From Candidatus Puniceispirillum sp. (GTDB taxonomy: Bacteria > Pseudomonadota > Alphaproteobacteria > Puniceispirillales > Puniceispirillaceae): 5,271 bases of DNA. Positions 1-5,271 of this stretch are shown piece after piece. A program made the position numbers and the translations under genes. Location of the stretch: positions 1-5,271 of the forward strand of contig JADHOU010000115.1 in assembly GCA_016778825.1 (NCBI GenBank), given 5' to 3'. Numbering within the stretch: position 1 is the stretch's first letter; each line of letters begins with the position of its first letter. The notes under the pieces are model-generated. The model did no database searches and was not told the origin of the DNA. It was given only the letters and a program-made list of their open reading frames with translations.

Positions 1-35
1 GCTGCGATTGCTACCGGAGCAGTGTTGTCATTTGC
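1..35 (-). other. tmRNA proteolysis-tag reading frame, cut by the window edge
   Basis: The resume codon is taken as GCA at 35-33, preceded by TAGTT as is usual just before the resume codon. The frame then reads A-N-D-N-T-A-P-V-A-I-A-A before the sequence ends inside the last Ala codon. With the alanine carried by tmRNA itself, the added tag would begin AANDN, which is typical for alphaproteobacterial tags. The final small hydrophobic -IAA is the kind of C-terminus that ClpXP recognises. No stop codon is visible, so one or more further residues cannot be excluded. Confidence 0.85.
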
Positions 36-120
36 AACTACTACATGGCCCGATAACGGCGGGTACCATACCGAGCAAAAATACTGCCTTTACCACATGC
101 GTCGATCCTATTTCGCCCCC

Positions 121-176
121 AATCTTTTAGCCCAAATTCCTCTGCTGGCCGTGATGGCCGTCGTTTCGGGCTAAAA
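121..176 (-). other. Excised spacer of the permuted tmRNA, forms a hairpin
   Basis: This 56-base segment separates the CCA end of the acceptor piece (177) from the first base of the coding piece (120). In two-piece tmRNAs such a loop is removed by RNA processing. It holds a perfect 9-bp inverted repeat (125-133 with 168-176) and an inner GGCC/GGCC hairpin (147-150 with 156-159). The outer stem lies almost next to the tRNA acceptor stem, so the precursor is probably one long helix. The boundaries are inferred from the acceptor stem pairing and the CCA end. Confidence 0.75.
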
Positions 177-262
177 TGGTGGAGGCGCCGGGTACCGCCC
201 CCGGGTCCGCTCTGCTTATTCTACAGCACGTTTATCGCCATAGCTGGCGAACCAGCATCTTT

Positions 263-291
263 AATATAGAAGCAATGACGCCAGTTTTAAA
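263..291 (-). promoter_or_regulatory. Candidate sigma-70 type promoter of ssrA
   Basis: On the minus strand TTTAAA (291-286) and TATATT (268-263) are separated by exactly 17 bases. They match four and five of the six bases of the -35 and -10 consensus. Transcription would start about seven bases on, near 256, at the first base of a GCTGG-TTCG-CCAGC hairpin. The position relative to the tmRNA acceptor piece supports the call; it rests on consensus matching only. Confidence 0.5.
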
Positions 292-475
292 GGATAGTTT
301 TTCACTGAATTGTCTTTGTGGGTTGATAACCGCATGATTCGCGCCTTTTGGGCAAAAGATCGGCCAGTTTCACGGCAGGCAGATTATCCTATTATCCGCT
401 TGCACCGTGACGTATGACCATGCCATTTTAATCAAACAACAAATAGATGCCTTCGCGGCGTTATAAGCGGTGATC
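292..475. other. Non-coding spacer between the divergent ssrA and thyA
   Basis: No convincing gene is visible here. There is a short direct repeat of ATTATCC at 383-389 and 391-397, and a tight inverted repeat CTTTTG/CAAAAG (345-350, 353-358) whose two-base loop is too small for a normal terminator. An open frame of 27 codons (334-417, +) has no good ribosome site. The stretch presumably carries upstream regulatory sequence for both divergent genes. Confidence 0.5.
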
Positions 476-505
476 GTGACATTTTGCATGACGCGCGGTG
501 ATAAA
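476..505 (+). promoter_or_regulatory. Candidate promoter of thyA-folA
   Basis: GTGACA (476-481) matches five of six bases of the -35 consensus and GATAAA (500-505) four of six of the -10, with an 18-base spacer. The predicted start near 512 would leave a leader of roughly 25 bases before thyA. Consensus matching only; no operator is recognised. Confidence 0.35.
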
Positions 506-524
506 GTGTCAATCTAGTGATTAA

Positions 525-530
525 GTGAGG
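525..530 (+). promoter_or_regulatory. Ribosome binding site of thyA
   Basis: GTGAGG, in the context AAGTGAGG, ends seven bases before the ATG at 538. The spacing is normal and supports this start, which also gives exactly the E. coli ThyA length. Confidence 0.6.
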
Positions 531-537
531 CCTGCGA

Positions 538-1332
538 ATGCGGCAATATCTGGATTTATTGCAACGAATTTTGGATGACGGTGTTGACCGCGGCGATCGC
601 ACCGGCACCGGCACAAGAGCGGTTTTTGGCCATCAAATGCGGTTTGACCTTGCCGATGGATTTCCGTTACTGACCACGAAAAAGCTGCATATCAAATCAA
701 TTATTCATGAATTGCTTTGGTTTATCAGTGGCGATACGAATATCCGCTATTTGCAGGAAAATGGCGTGTCGATCTGGAATGACTGGGCGGATGAAAATGG
801 TGATTTGGGGCCGGTCTATGGCAAACAATGGCGCCATTGGCAAACGCCTGATGGCGACGAAATTGACCAGCTTACCGATTTAATTGAGATGATTAAAACC
901 AATCCGGATTCGCGGCGCTTGATGTTAACCGCTTGGAATCCAGCTGATGTGCCGAATATGGCCTTGCCGCCATGCCATTGCCTGTTTCAATTTCAGGTCG
1001 CGAACGGGCGTTTGTCCTGCCAGCTTTATCAGCGCAGCGCTGATTGTTTCTTGGGCGTGCCATTCAATATCGCTTCCTATGCACTGTTAACGCATATGAT
1101 CGCCGCAATTTGTGGGCTGAAGGCGGGTGAATTTTTGCATACGCTTGGCGATGCGCATCTTTATGCCAATCATTTCGAACAAGCCCGCGCCCAGCTTAGC
1201 CGCCAACCGACGGCGCTGCCAAAACTGGTGATTCGTAATATTCCCGATCAAATTGACGGCTTCAAATTTGAAGATTTCGAAATTGTTGATTATGTTGCTG
1301 CGCCGCATATCGCTGCGCCAATTGCGGTTTAA
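538..1332 (+). CDS. thyA: Thymidylate synthase
   Basis: ThyA makes dTMP from dUMP, using 5,10-methylene-tetrahydrofolate as both one-carbon donor and reductant and releasing dihydrofolate, in the cytoplasm. The protein has 264 residues, the same as E. coli ThyA, and aligns to it from my memory of that sequence without gaps. The nucleophile is Cys146 in MALPPCH. Phosphate-binding Arg21 (DRTGTGT), Arg126-Arg127 and Arg166 are present, as are Trp80, Tyr94, Asp169, Asn177 ([10 protein letters not shown]), His207 and Tyr209 (HLY). The C-terminus APIAV matches the E. coli APVAI, the tail that closes over the active site. Near Asp169 the sequence is RSADCFLG where E. coli has RSCDVFLG, so the non-catalytic Cys168 is Ala. 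The gene leads an operon with folA, which recycles its dihydrofolate product. The enzyme looks fully active; this is the folate-dependent ThyA and not the flavin-dependent ThyX. Confidence 0.98.
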   Translation: MRQYLDLLQRILDDGVDRGDRTGTGTRAVFGHQMRFDLADGFPLLTTKKLHIKSIIHELLWFISGDTNIRYLQENGVSIWNDWADENGDLGPVYGKQWRHWQTPDGDEIDQLTDLIEMIKTNPDSRRLMLTAWNPADVPNMALPPCHCLFQFQVANGRLSCQLYQRSADCFLGVPFNIASYALLTHMIAAICGLKAGEFLHTLGDAHLYANHFEQARAQLSRQPTALPKLVIRNIPDQIDGFKFEDFEIVDYVAAPHIAAPIAV

Positions 1333-1335
1333 GGG
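1331..1335 (+). promoter_or_regulatory. Ribosome binding site that decides the folA start
   Basis: AAGGG overlaps the TAA stop of thyA. It lies only two bases before the ATG at 1338 but eight bases before the ATG at 1344, so the second ATG is better placed. A third ATG at 1353 is 17 bases away and less likely. The overlap suggests translational coupling with thyA. Confidence 0.5.
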
Positions 1336-1343
1336 TCATGGTG

Positions 1344-1883
1344 ATGATCAATATGACCGCCGTTGTGGCAATGGCCGAAAACCGTGTGATTGGCGATGGG
1401 AAAGGGCTGATCTGGCATATTCCTGATGATCTGAAACGTGTCAAAAAGCTAACCATGGGTTGCCCTTTGATTATGGGGCGCAAAACGTGGGACTCGATTG
1501 GCCGGCCACTGCCGGGCCGTGCCAGTATCGTGATGACGCGTGACGCTGATTGGGCGGCTGATGGCGCCATTAGCGTGTCAACATTGACTGCAGCCATCGC
1601 GGCGGCGCGTGGGTGGATTGAATCCACCGTCGAGGCACGGCCAGAGATTATTCTATTTGGTGGCGGCGAAATCTATGCCCAAGGGCTGGATTATTGTCAC
1701 CGCGTTGAACGAACCGTCATCAATATTGCCGCTGATGGCGGCAAAGATGCTGCTTTTTTCCCTAATTTGCCAGCCGATCAATGGGACATCGAAATCGAGG
1801 TCGCCATTGATGCTGCTGGCGATGTGCCCGCCTATCGCTATGAACGCGCATTCAGACGCACCACCGCAAAGCCGATGGCGTAG
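1344..1883 (+). CDS. folA: Dihydrofolate reductase
   Basis: This enzyme reduces dihydrofolate to tetrahydrofolate with NADPH and so regenerates the cofactor that ThyA consumes. From the ATG at 1344 it has 179 residues, longer than the 159 of E. coli. Visible features are the N-terminal strand TAVVAMAENRVIG, Trp24 and the catalytic acid Asp29 in WHIPDDLK (E. coli Trp22 and Asp27), the NADPH-binding IMGRKTWDSIGRPLPGR (43-59) with substrate-binding Arg59 (E. coli Arg57), and the GGGEIY nucleotide-binding turn (106-111). Thr124 probably corresponds to E. coli Thr113. The extra length sits in a loop before the GGG motif (about 85-100), in a few residues before FFP (138-140), and in a basic C-terminal tail. 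ATG 1338, which adds two residues, is the alternative start, but 1344 has the better ribosome-site spacing. It is the second gene of the thyA operon and converges on mrp with 27 bases between the stops. Confidence 0.96.
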   Translation: MINMTAVVAMAENRVIGDGKGLIWHIPDDLKRVKKLTMGCPLIMGRKTWDSIGRPLPGRASIVMTRDADWAADGAISVSTLTAAIAAARGWIESTVEARPEIILFGGGEIYAQGLDYCHRVERTVINIAADGGKDAAFFPNLPADQWDIEIEVAIDAAGDVPAYRYERAFRRTTAKPMA

Positions 1884-1910
1884 GCACATTTTAGCCCATG
1901 GTTTCGGCGG

Positions 1911-3032
1911 CTATTCGACGATGATCTTTGGGCTGGCTTTTGGTGCGTTGCGCTCAAGCGTTTGCAAAACCGCCTCGGCAATCGCCCGATAATGGGCAGC
2001 ATGTGGGCTGTCTGGCTGACTTGCCACAATCGGAGTGCCGTCGTCTGAGGTTACGCGGATCGCCATTTCTAATGGCACTTCACCAAGGAATGGCACGCCT
2101 AATTTGGCTGCTTCGGCGCGGGCCCCACCATTGCCGAAAATTTCATGCCTTGCGCCGCATTCGGTGCATAGGAAATGGCTCATATTCTCGATAATCCCAA
2201 GAAGCGGTACATTCACTTTGCGGAACATATTCAATCCTTTGCGCGCATCGATCAAAGCCAGATCCTGCGGTGTCGAGACGATCACGGCACCGGCCAGCGC
2301 GGCCCGTTGGGACAGGGTTAATTGTGCATCACCTGTTCCGGGCGGCATATCAATGACCAGAATATCCAGCGCATCCCATGCGACATCACGAAGCATTTGC
2401 TCGATGGCGCTCATCACCATTGGCCCGCGCCAGATGGTTGGCGCATCCTCGGCAACAAGATAGCCAATCGACATGGTTTGCAGACCCCATGCCTCGATTG
2501 GTACGATTTTTTTGCCATCACTTTGCGGTTTGCGGTTCAAACCAATAAGCCGCGGCAATGACGGGCCGTAAATATCAGCGTCAAGAATACCGACTTTTTT
2601 CCCGGTTGCTGCCAGCGCCAAGGCCAGATTGATCGAGGTTGTCGATTTGCCAACCCCACCCTTGCCCGAGGCAACGGCAATGACATATTTGGCTGGCTGA
2701 TGTGGTTCGGCCTGCATTTGCTGGCCAGCCCCAATTGGCGTGCCACGATCATCACCCTTTGACTGCATGGTTGGGCCAGCCTGATGCGCGGTCAGCATTG
2801 CCGTTGCCGACAACACGCCGTCAAGCGCCAAAACAGCTTTTTCGGCCGAACTGCGAACTGCCTCGGCCTTGTCTTTATCTTTTGGATCAATTTCGATGGT
2901 AAAGCCAATATGGCCATCCTTGATCACGATGCCTGAGACAGCACCAGCATCAACAAGTGACTGGTCAGATCCGGGCATTAGGACGCCGGAAAGGGTTTCA
3001 GTAATTTTTCTCTCGTTTAATTCGTTTGTCAT
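1911..3032 (-). CDS. mrp: Mrp/ApbC/NBP35-family iron-sulfur cluster carrier ATPase
   Basis: Members of this family bind a labile 4Fe-4S cluster at a dimer interface and pass it to apoproteins, using ATP hydrolysis; they act in the cytoplasm. From ATG 3032 the protein has 373 residues. An N-terminal MIP18/DUF59 domain (about 6-85, ITETLSGVLMPGSDQSLVDAG) is followed by a linker rich in Gln, Gly and Pro (about 86-113). The SIMIBI P-loop domain then carries the deviant Walker A GKGGVGKS (123-130), with the signature Lys124 and the P-loop Lys129. It also has DADIYGPS (151-158), a Walker B ILVID with PPGTGD (224-235), and the cluster-ligand pair Cys289-x-x-Cys292 in the ENMSHFLCTEC region. A TTG at 3044, giving 377 residues, is the alternative start; neither has a strong ribosome site, so I prefer ATG. 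The gene is transcribed alone, converges on folA and diverges from hflK. All key residues are intact. ApbC is a synonym; the exact client proteins cannot be read from the sequence. Confidence 0.96.
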   Translation of the reverse strand: MTNELNERKITETLSGVLMPGSDQSLVDAGAVSGIVIKDGHIGFTIEIDPKDKDKAEAVRSSAEKAVLALDGVLSATAMLTAHQAGPTMQSKGDDRGTPIGAGQQMQAEPHQPAKYVIAVASGKGGVGKSTTSINLALALAATGKKVGILDADIYGPSLPRLIGLNRKPQSDGKKIVPIEAWGLQTMSIGYLVAEDAPTIWRGPMVMSAIEQMLRDVAWDALDILVIDMPPGTGDAQLTLSQRAALAGAVIVSTPQDLALIDARKGLNMFRKVNVPLLGIIENMSHFLCTECGARHEIFGNGGARAEAAKLGVPFLGEVPLEMAIRVTSDDGTPIVASQPDSPHAAHYRAIAEAVLQTLERNAPKASPKIIVE

Positions 3033-3068
3033 TCTTGAAATCAACCGCTTCTATGCAAATATGAACGG

Positions 3069-3099
3069 AAGGCTTAATTGAGACTGTGACATAAGCCTT
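3069..3099. repeat. 31-bp dyad upstream of mrp: possible operator or leader hairpin
   Basis: AAGGCTTA (3069-3076) and TAAGCCTT (3092-3099) form a perfect 8-bp inverted repeat around a 15-base centre. It lies 37 bases upstream of the mrp ATG and 150 bases upstream of hflK, inside the divergent spacer. Neither strand has a strong T tract after it, so a terminator is unlikely. It could be a binding site for a dimeric regulator or a hairpin in the mrp leader; I do not recognise the motif. Confidence 0.4.
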
Positions 3100-3116
3100 T
3101 AACAAGCGTTTTGCAA
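3088..3116 (-). promoter_or_regulatory. Weak candidate promoter of mrp
   Basis: On the minus strand TTGCAA (3116-3111) and TATGTC (3093-3088) have a 17-base spacer. The -35 matches four of six bases and the -10 only three. If real, the -10 overlaps one arm of the 31-bp dyad and the start point falls in its centre, which would suit repression at the dyad. This is a tentative call. Confidence 0.22.
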
Positions 3117-3248
3117 GTTAAGGGTGGTAATTGATGCAGCAGCAATGATAACAATACCGAAATTGTAAGACCATGAAACATATTGGTCGTGATGTTGGGT
3201 TATGGACACAGCGACACGGCTATCAAAGGGCGAGGGAGCGAGAGCATC
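3100..3248. other. hflK-proximal part of the divergent spacer
   Basis: I see no small gene or RNA here. A short inverted repeat ACAAT/ATTGT lies at 3151-3155 and 3162-3166. No convincing -35/-10 pair for hflKC was found in the right place; the promoter may be divergent from consensus or use another sigma factor. An in-frame TTG at 3183 could extend HflK by 22 residues, but the stretch does not look like HflK protein. Confidence 0.4.
3232..3238 (+). promoter_or_regulatory. Ribosome binding site of hflK
   Basis: GAGGGAG ends ten bases before ATG 3249, with a second purine run GAGAG closer in (3240-3244). This supports ATG 3249 (MPWNNQGG) over the upstream TTG. Confidence 0.5.
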
Positions 3249-4361
3249 ATGCCATGGAATAATCAAGGCGGCCAAGGCGGCGGAGGTGGCCCGTGGGGCC
3301 AAGGCGGCGGCGGAAACGGCGGCGGTCCGTGGGGTCAAGGTGGCGGCGGTCAGCCTCCACAAGACGTTGACGCGGTAATACGTCAATTTGGAGAGGCTTG
3401 GCGCCGGATGATGCCAAGCGGTGGCGGCGGTGGCCGTTCAATTCTGCTTTTGACGGTTGTTTTTGCGCTGATTTGGGGTGCGACCGGTTTTTACCGTGTA
3501 AACCCGCAGCAGCAGGGTGTTGTTTTGCGCTTTGGCGAATGGGTTCGTACTAGCCCGCCAGGCCTGCATTATCACCTACCTTTCCCTATTGAATCTGTTT
3601 TGCGTCCAGAAGTGACACGCGATAACAGGATTGAAATTGGTTTTAGGGATGTGACAGGCAGTTCTTCATCTCGTCGTGACATAAAAGACGAAAGTCAGAT
3701 GATTACGGGCGATGAAAACATTGTTGATATCGATTTTGTTGTTTTCTGGCGAATTTCAGACGCTGGTGAATATTTATTTAATCTGGCAGAACCTGACCAA
3801 ACAATAAAAGTTACAGCCGAAGCTGTGATGCGTGAGATTATTGGCCGTACACCGATCAAAAATGTTTTGACCGAAGGGCGTCAGTCTATTCAGGTGCAGG
3901 CCCGCCAGCAATTACAGGATTTGTTGAATGAATATGGTGTCGGCGTGCGTGTTCGTGACGTTCAGCTTTTGGCTGTTGATCCGCCAGCTGATGTTATTGA
4001 TGCCTTTAACGAGGTGCAGCGTGCGCGCCAAGACCGCGACAGGCTCAAGAATGAAGCTGAAGCCTTCAGCAATGACATTGTTCCGCGAGCACGAGGCGCA
4101 GCAGCAAAACTAGTTGCCGAAGCCGAAGCCTATCAAGCCGAGGTGGTCAACCGTGCAGCTGGTGACGCATCGCGTTTTGATCAAATTTTTCAGGCCTATC
4201 TTCAGAACAAAGATGTAACCCGAGAGCGGATCTATATTGAAACAGTCGAGGAAATTTTCTCGAATGTTGAAAAGGTCATCATAGACGGTCAGGGCGGCGG
4301 AAATGGCGTTGTGCCATATCTACCGTTGAAAGAATTAAATAAGTCAGCGGGGGGGCAGTAA
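3249..4361 (+). CDS. hflK: HflK, SPFH-domain subunit of the FtsH-modulating HflKC complex
   Basis: HflK pairs with HflC in a large inner-membrane assembly that encloses the FtsH protease and tunes its access to membrane substrates. The 370-residue protein starts with a Gly-rich cytoplasmic tail (1-36) in which GPWGQGGGG occurs twice (14-22, 26-34). A conserved segment VDAVIRQFGEAWRRM (40-54) follows, then one membrane helix (about 64-82, SILLLTVVFALIWGA). After it comes the periplasmic SPFH/band-7 domain (about 83-255), with YRVNPQQQGVVLRFGEW and PGLHYHLPFPIE at its start and VRDVQLLAVDPPADVIDAFNEV near its end. An Ala/Glu/Arg-rich helix (about 256-310) is the usual coiled coil, and the C-terminus has LPLKEL. 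E. coli HflK is longer (419). The start at 3249 is chosen from the ribosome site and from the typical Gly-rich N-terminus; TTG 3183 is unlikely. The gene is followed after one base by hflC, so the two are co-translated. Confidence 0.96.
   Translation: MPWNNQGGQGGGGGPWGQGGGGNGGGPWGQGGGGQPPQDVDAVIRQFGEAWRRMMPSGGGGGRSILLLTVVFALIWGATGFYRVNPQQQGVVLRFGEWVRTSPPGLHYHLPFPIESVLRPEVTRDNRIEIGFRDVTGSSSSRRDIKDESQMITGDENIVDIDFVVFWRISDAGEYLFNLAEPDQTIKVTAEAVMREIIGRTPIKNVLTEGRQSIQVQARQQLQDLLNEYGVGVRVRDVQLLAVDPPADVIDAFNEVQRARQDRDRLKNEAEAFSNDIVPRARGAAAKLVAEAEAYQAEVVNRAAGDASRFDQIFQAYLQNKDVTRERIYIETVEEIFSNVEKVIIDGQGGGNGVVPYLPLKELNKSAGGQ
4349..4355 (+). promoter_or_regulatory. Seven-G tract serving as hflC ribosome binding site inside the hflK end
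   Basis: Seven consecutive G residues lie within the last codons of hflK (Ala-Gly-Gly-Gln-stop) and end seven bases before the hflC ATG. The spacing suits a Shine-Dalgarno site and implies translational coupling of the two partners. Confidence 0.5.
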
Positions 4362-4362
4362 C

Positions 4363-5247
4363 ATGGCATCATTTCGTATAGCGACTATTGTGTTGTTGGC
4401 TGCTGGTGTCTTTGCAGCTTATAATTCAGCCTTCACCGTAAATCAGACCCAGCAGGCGCTTGTTCTGCAATTGGGTGAACCAAAACGGACCATTCAGGAA
4501 CCGGGTCTCGCGTTTAAGCTGCCGTTCATTCAGGATGTTACCTATTACGAAAAACGCGTTTTAAGTCTCATCCCTCAGGATGCTCAGGAAGTCATCCTTT
4601 CTGATCAGAAGCGTCTGATGGTAGATGCCTATGCCCGTTATCAAATTTCCGATCCATTACTGTTCTATCAAACAGTTCGGAATGAACTGGGTGCGCGAGG
4701 GCGTCTTGAGGCGATTATCGACTCTTCTGTCCGTCGTGTTCTAGGACGTGAAACATTGGCATCAATCTTGACCGGTCAGCGCAATGACATTACTCGGTCG
4801 ATTGGTGATGAAGTTAATCAGTCTGTTGCATCGCTTGGTATTCAAATTATCGATGTGCGGTTGCGTCGTGCCGATTATCCTGACGCTACCAGCCAGAATA
4901 TCTTTAACCGCATGAAGTCAGAGCGGACAAGAGAGGCCAAGGAATTCCGCGCCACAGGTGAAGAAGAAGCTCAGAAGATCCGTTCGGCAGCGGAAAAGAT
5001 CCGGACTGTGATTATTTCTGAAGCCCAGCGTACCGCTCAGGAAACACGCGGTGCTGGTGACTCTGAAGCTATTCGTATCTATGCAGATAGTTTTGGTCAG
5101 GATGCGGAATTCTTTGCTTTTTATCGGTCAATGGAAGCTTATCGGAAATCCTTCACCGAAAAGGATACATCGATGGTGCTATCACCAGATAGTTCATTCT
5201 TCCGATTCTTCTTGGATAAGGACGGTGCGCCTGCCAAATCCAAATAA
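4363..5247 (+). CDS. hflC: HflC, SPFH-domain subunit of the FtsH-modulating HflKC complex
   Basis: HflC is the partner of HflK in the membrane cage around FtsH. Although once thought to be a protease, the family has no known catalytic site. The protein has 294 residues (E. coli HflC is 334). An N-terminal membrane helix (about 5-24, RIATIVLLAAGVFAAY) acts as an uncleaved anchor. The band-7 domain (about 25-185) opens with TVNQTQQALVLQLGEP and PGLAFKLPFIQDV, and contains EAIIDSSVRRVLG (116-128) and DVRLRRADYP (164-173). A charged helix rich in Glu, Arg and Ala (about 183-235) forms the coiled coil. The C-terminus carries the HflC hallmarks FFAFYRSMEAYRKSF (250-264) and DTSMVLSPDSSFFRFF (268-283). 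It starts one base after the hflK stop. In many alphaproteobacteria a DegP-type periplasmic protease gene follows; here the sequence ends before that can be seen. Confidence 0.97.
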   Translation: MASFRIATIVLLAAGVFAAYNSAFTVNQTQQALVLQLGEPKRTIQEPGLAFKLPFIQDVTYYEKRVLSLIPQDAQEVILSDQKRLMVDAYARYQISDPLLFYQTVRNELGARGRLEAIIDSSVRRVLGRETLASILTGQRNDITRSIGDEVNQSVASLGIQIIDVRLRRADYPDATSQNIFNRMKSERTREAKEFRATGEEEAQKIRSAAEKIRTVIISEAQRTAQETRGAGDSEAIRIYADSFGQDAEFFAFYRSMEAYRKSFTEKDTSMVLSPDSSFFRFFLDKDGAPAKSK

Positions 5248-5261
5248 GAAAAGTTAACCAA

Positions 5262-5271
5262 GCTAAGGGGG
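5262..5271 (+). promoter_or_regulatory. Probable ribosome binding site of a next gene beyond the window
   Basis: CTAAGGGGG at the very end resembles a Shine-Dalgarno sequence 15 or so bases after the hflC stop. No terminator hairpin is visible in the 24-base tail, so the operon probably continues. The following gene is not in the window; a degP-like gene is the expected neighbour, by inference only. Confidence 0.35.

Larger units (their letters stand above)
1..256 (-). ncRNA. ssrA: Two-piece (permuted) alphaproteobacterial tmRNA, partial at the window edge
   Basis: tmRNA rescues ribosomes stalled on broken mRNAs: it is charged with alanine, enters the A site, and its short reading frame adds a degradation tag. 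Reading the minus strand from about 256, the acceptor piece (about 256 to 177) ends in ACCA. A spacer (176-121) follows, then the coding piece starting at 120 with GGGGGCG. That 7-base start pairs fully with CGCCTCC (187-181), giving a tRNA-like acceptor stem whose third pair is G-U, the alanine identity pair. A 5-bp T stem (204-200 with 192-188) precedes it. The conserved tmRNA block GGATCGACG lies at 108-100, and the tag frame starts at 35. The permuted order, acceptor before coding, is the known arrangement in alphaproteobacteria. GCATGT (100-95) can pair with ACGTGC (231-226), but I could not settle the helix joining the two pieces. The 5' end near 256 is inferred from the promoter and a UUCG-capped hairpin (256-243). 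The 3' end of the coding piece lies outside the window. Confidence 0.93.

Noticed and set aside
1..174. Plus-strand open frame of 57 codons ending in TAA, looking like the C-terminus of a protein
   Set aside because: The same bases on the minus strand form the conserved tmRNA coding piece, spacer and acceptor stem; the open frame is a by-product of that RNA gene.
345..358. CTTTTG/CAAAAG palindrome as a terminator
   Set aside because: The loop is only two bases and the stem is AT-rich with no following T tract.
334..417. Small plus-strand frame of 27 codons (MIRAFWAKD...) between ssrA and thyA
   Set aside because: It has no convincing ribosome binding site, no recognisable domain, and a length expected by chance.
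1892..1913. TAGCC/GGCTA repeat between the convergent folA and mrp as a bidirectional terminator
   Set aside because: The stem is only 5 bp with a 12-base loop and no T run follows on either strand.
1609..1992. Long secondary open frames overlapping folA and mrp on both strands
   Set aside because: They lie in other frames of well-supported genes with intact catalytic motifs and show no family features of their own.
3034..3054. CTTGAA followed by CTAT as a heat-shock sigma-32 promoter for hflKC
   Set aside because: The gap between the two elements is too short and the leader would be close to 190 bases; the match is no better than chance.
3183..3248. TTG-initiated 22-residue N-terminal extension of HflK
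   Set aside because: ATG 3249 has a proper ribosome site and gives the usual Gly-rich HflK start; the extension does not resemble HflK.

Overview
The window reads as chromosomal DNA of an alphaproteobacterium, of mid GC and not obviously laterally acquired. The clearest marker is at the left edge. Reading right to left on the minus strand, there is a circularly permuted (two-piece) tmRNA gene of the alphaproteobacterial kind. The acceptor piece ending in CCA comes first, then an excised spacer, then the coding piece with the start of the proteolysis tag (ANDNTAPVAIAA), which the window edge cuts. The gene order thyA-folA followed by hflK-hflC also fits this class. I cannot name the genus from the sequence alone; a marine lineage such as Rhodobacterales or SAR116 is only a guess from the tag.

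Layout. 1-256 (minus): ssrA, with a candidate promoter at 263-291. 292-537: non-coding, with a candidate thyA promoter and ribosome site. 538-1332 (+): thyA, thymidylate synthase. 1344-1883 (+): folA, dihydrofolate reductase. 1911-3032 (minus): mrp/apbC, a P-loop iron-sulfur carrier ATPase that converges on folA. 3033-3248: divergent intergenic region with a 31-bp dyad. 3249-4361 (+): hflK. 4363-5247 (+): hflC. 5248-5271: a short tail with a Shine-Dalgarno-like G run that probably serves a next gene outside the window.

How the genes work together. ThyA converts dUMP to dTMP and oxidises methylene-tetrahydrofolate to dihydrofolate, which FolA reduces again; the two genes are six to eleven bases apart and form an obvious operon. 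HflK and HflC form the inner-membrane SPFH complex that surrounds and modulates the FtsH protease. tmRNA tags products of stalled ribosomes for ClpXP/FtsH-type proteolysis, so it shares a protein quality-control theme with hflKC, although the two are transcribed separately. Mrp is an unrelated iron-sulfur cluster carrier on the opposite strand.

I found no sign of a new system. The genes are conserved housekeeping genes of normal length with intact key residues. The points worth a second look are the permuted tmRNA with its spacer helix and odd T-loop, the dyad upstream of mrp, the duplicated Gly-rich motif of HflK, and the seven-G tract at the hflK/hflC junction.
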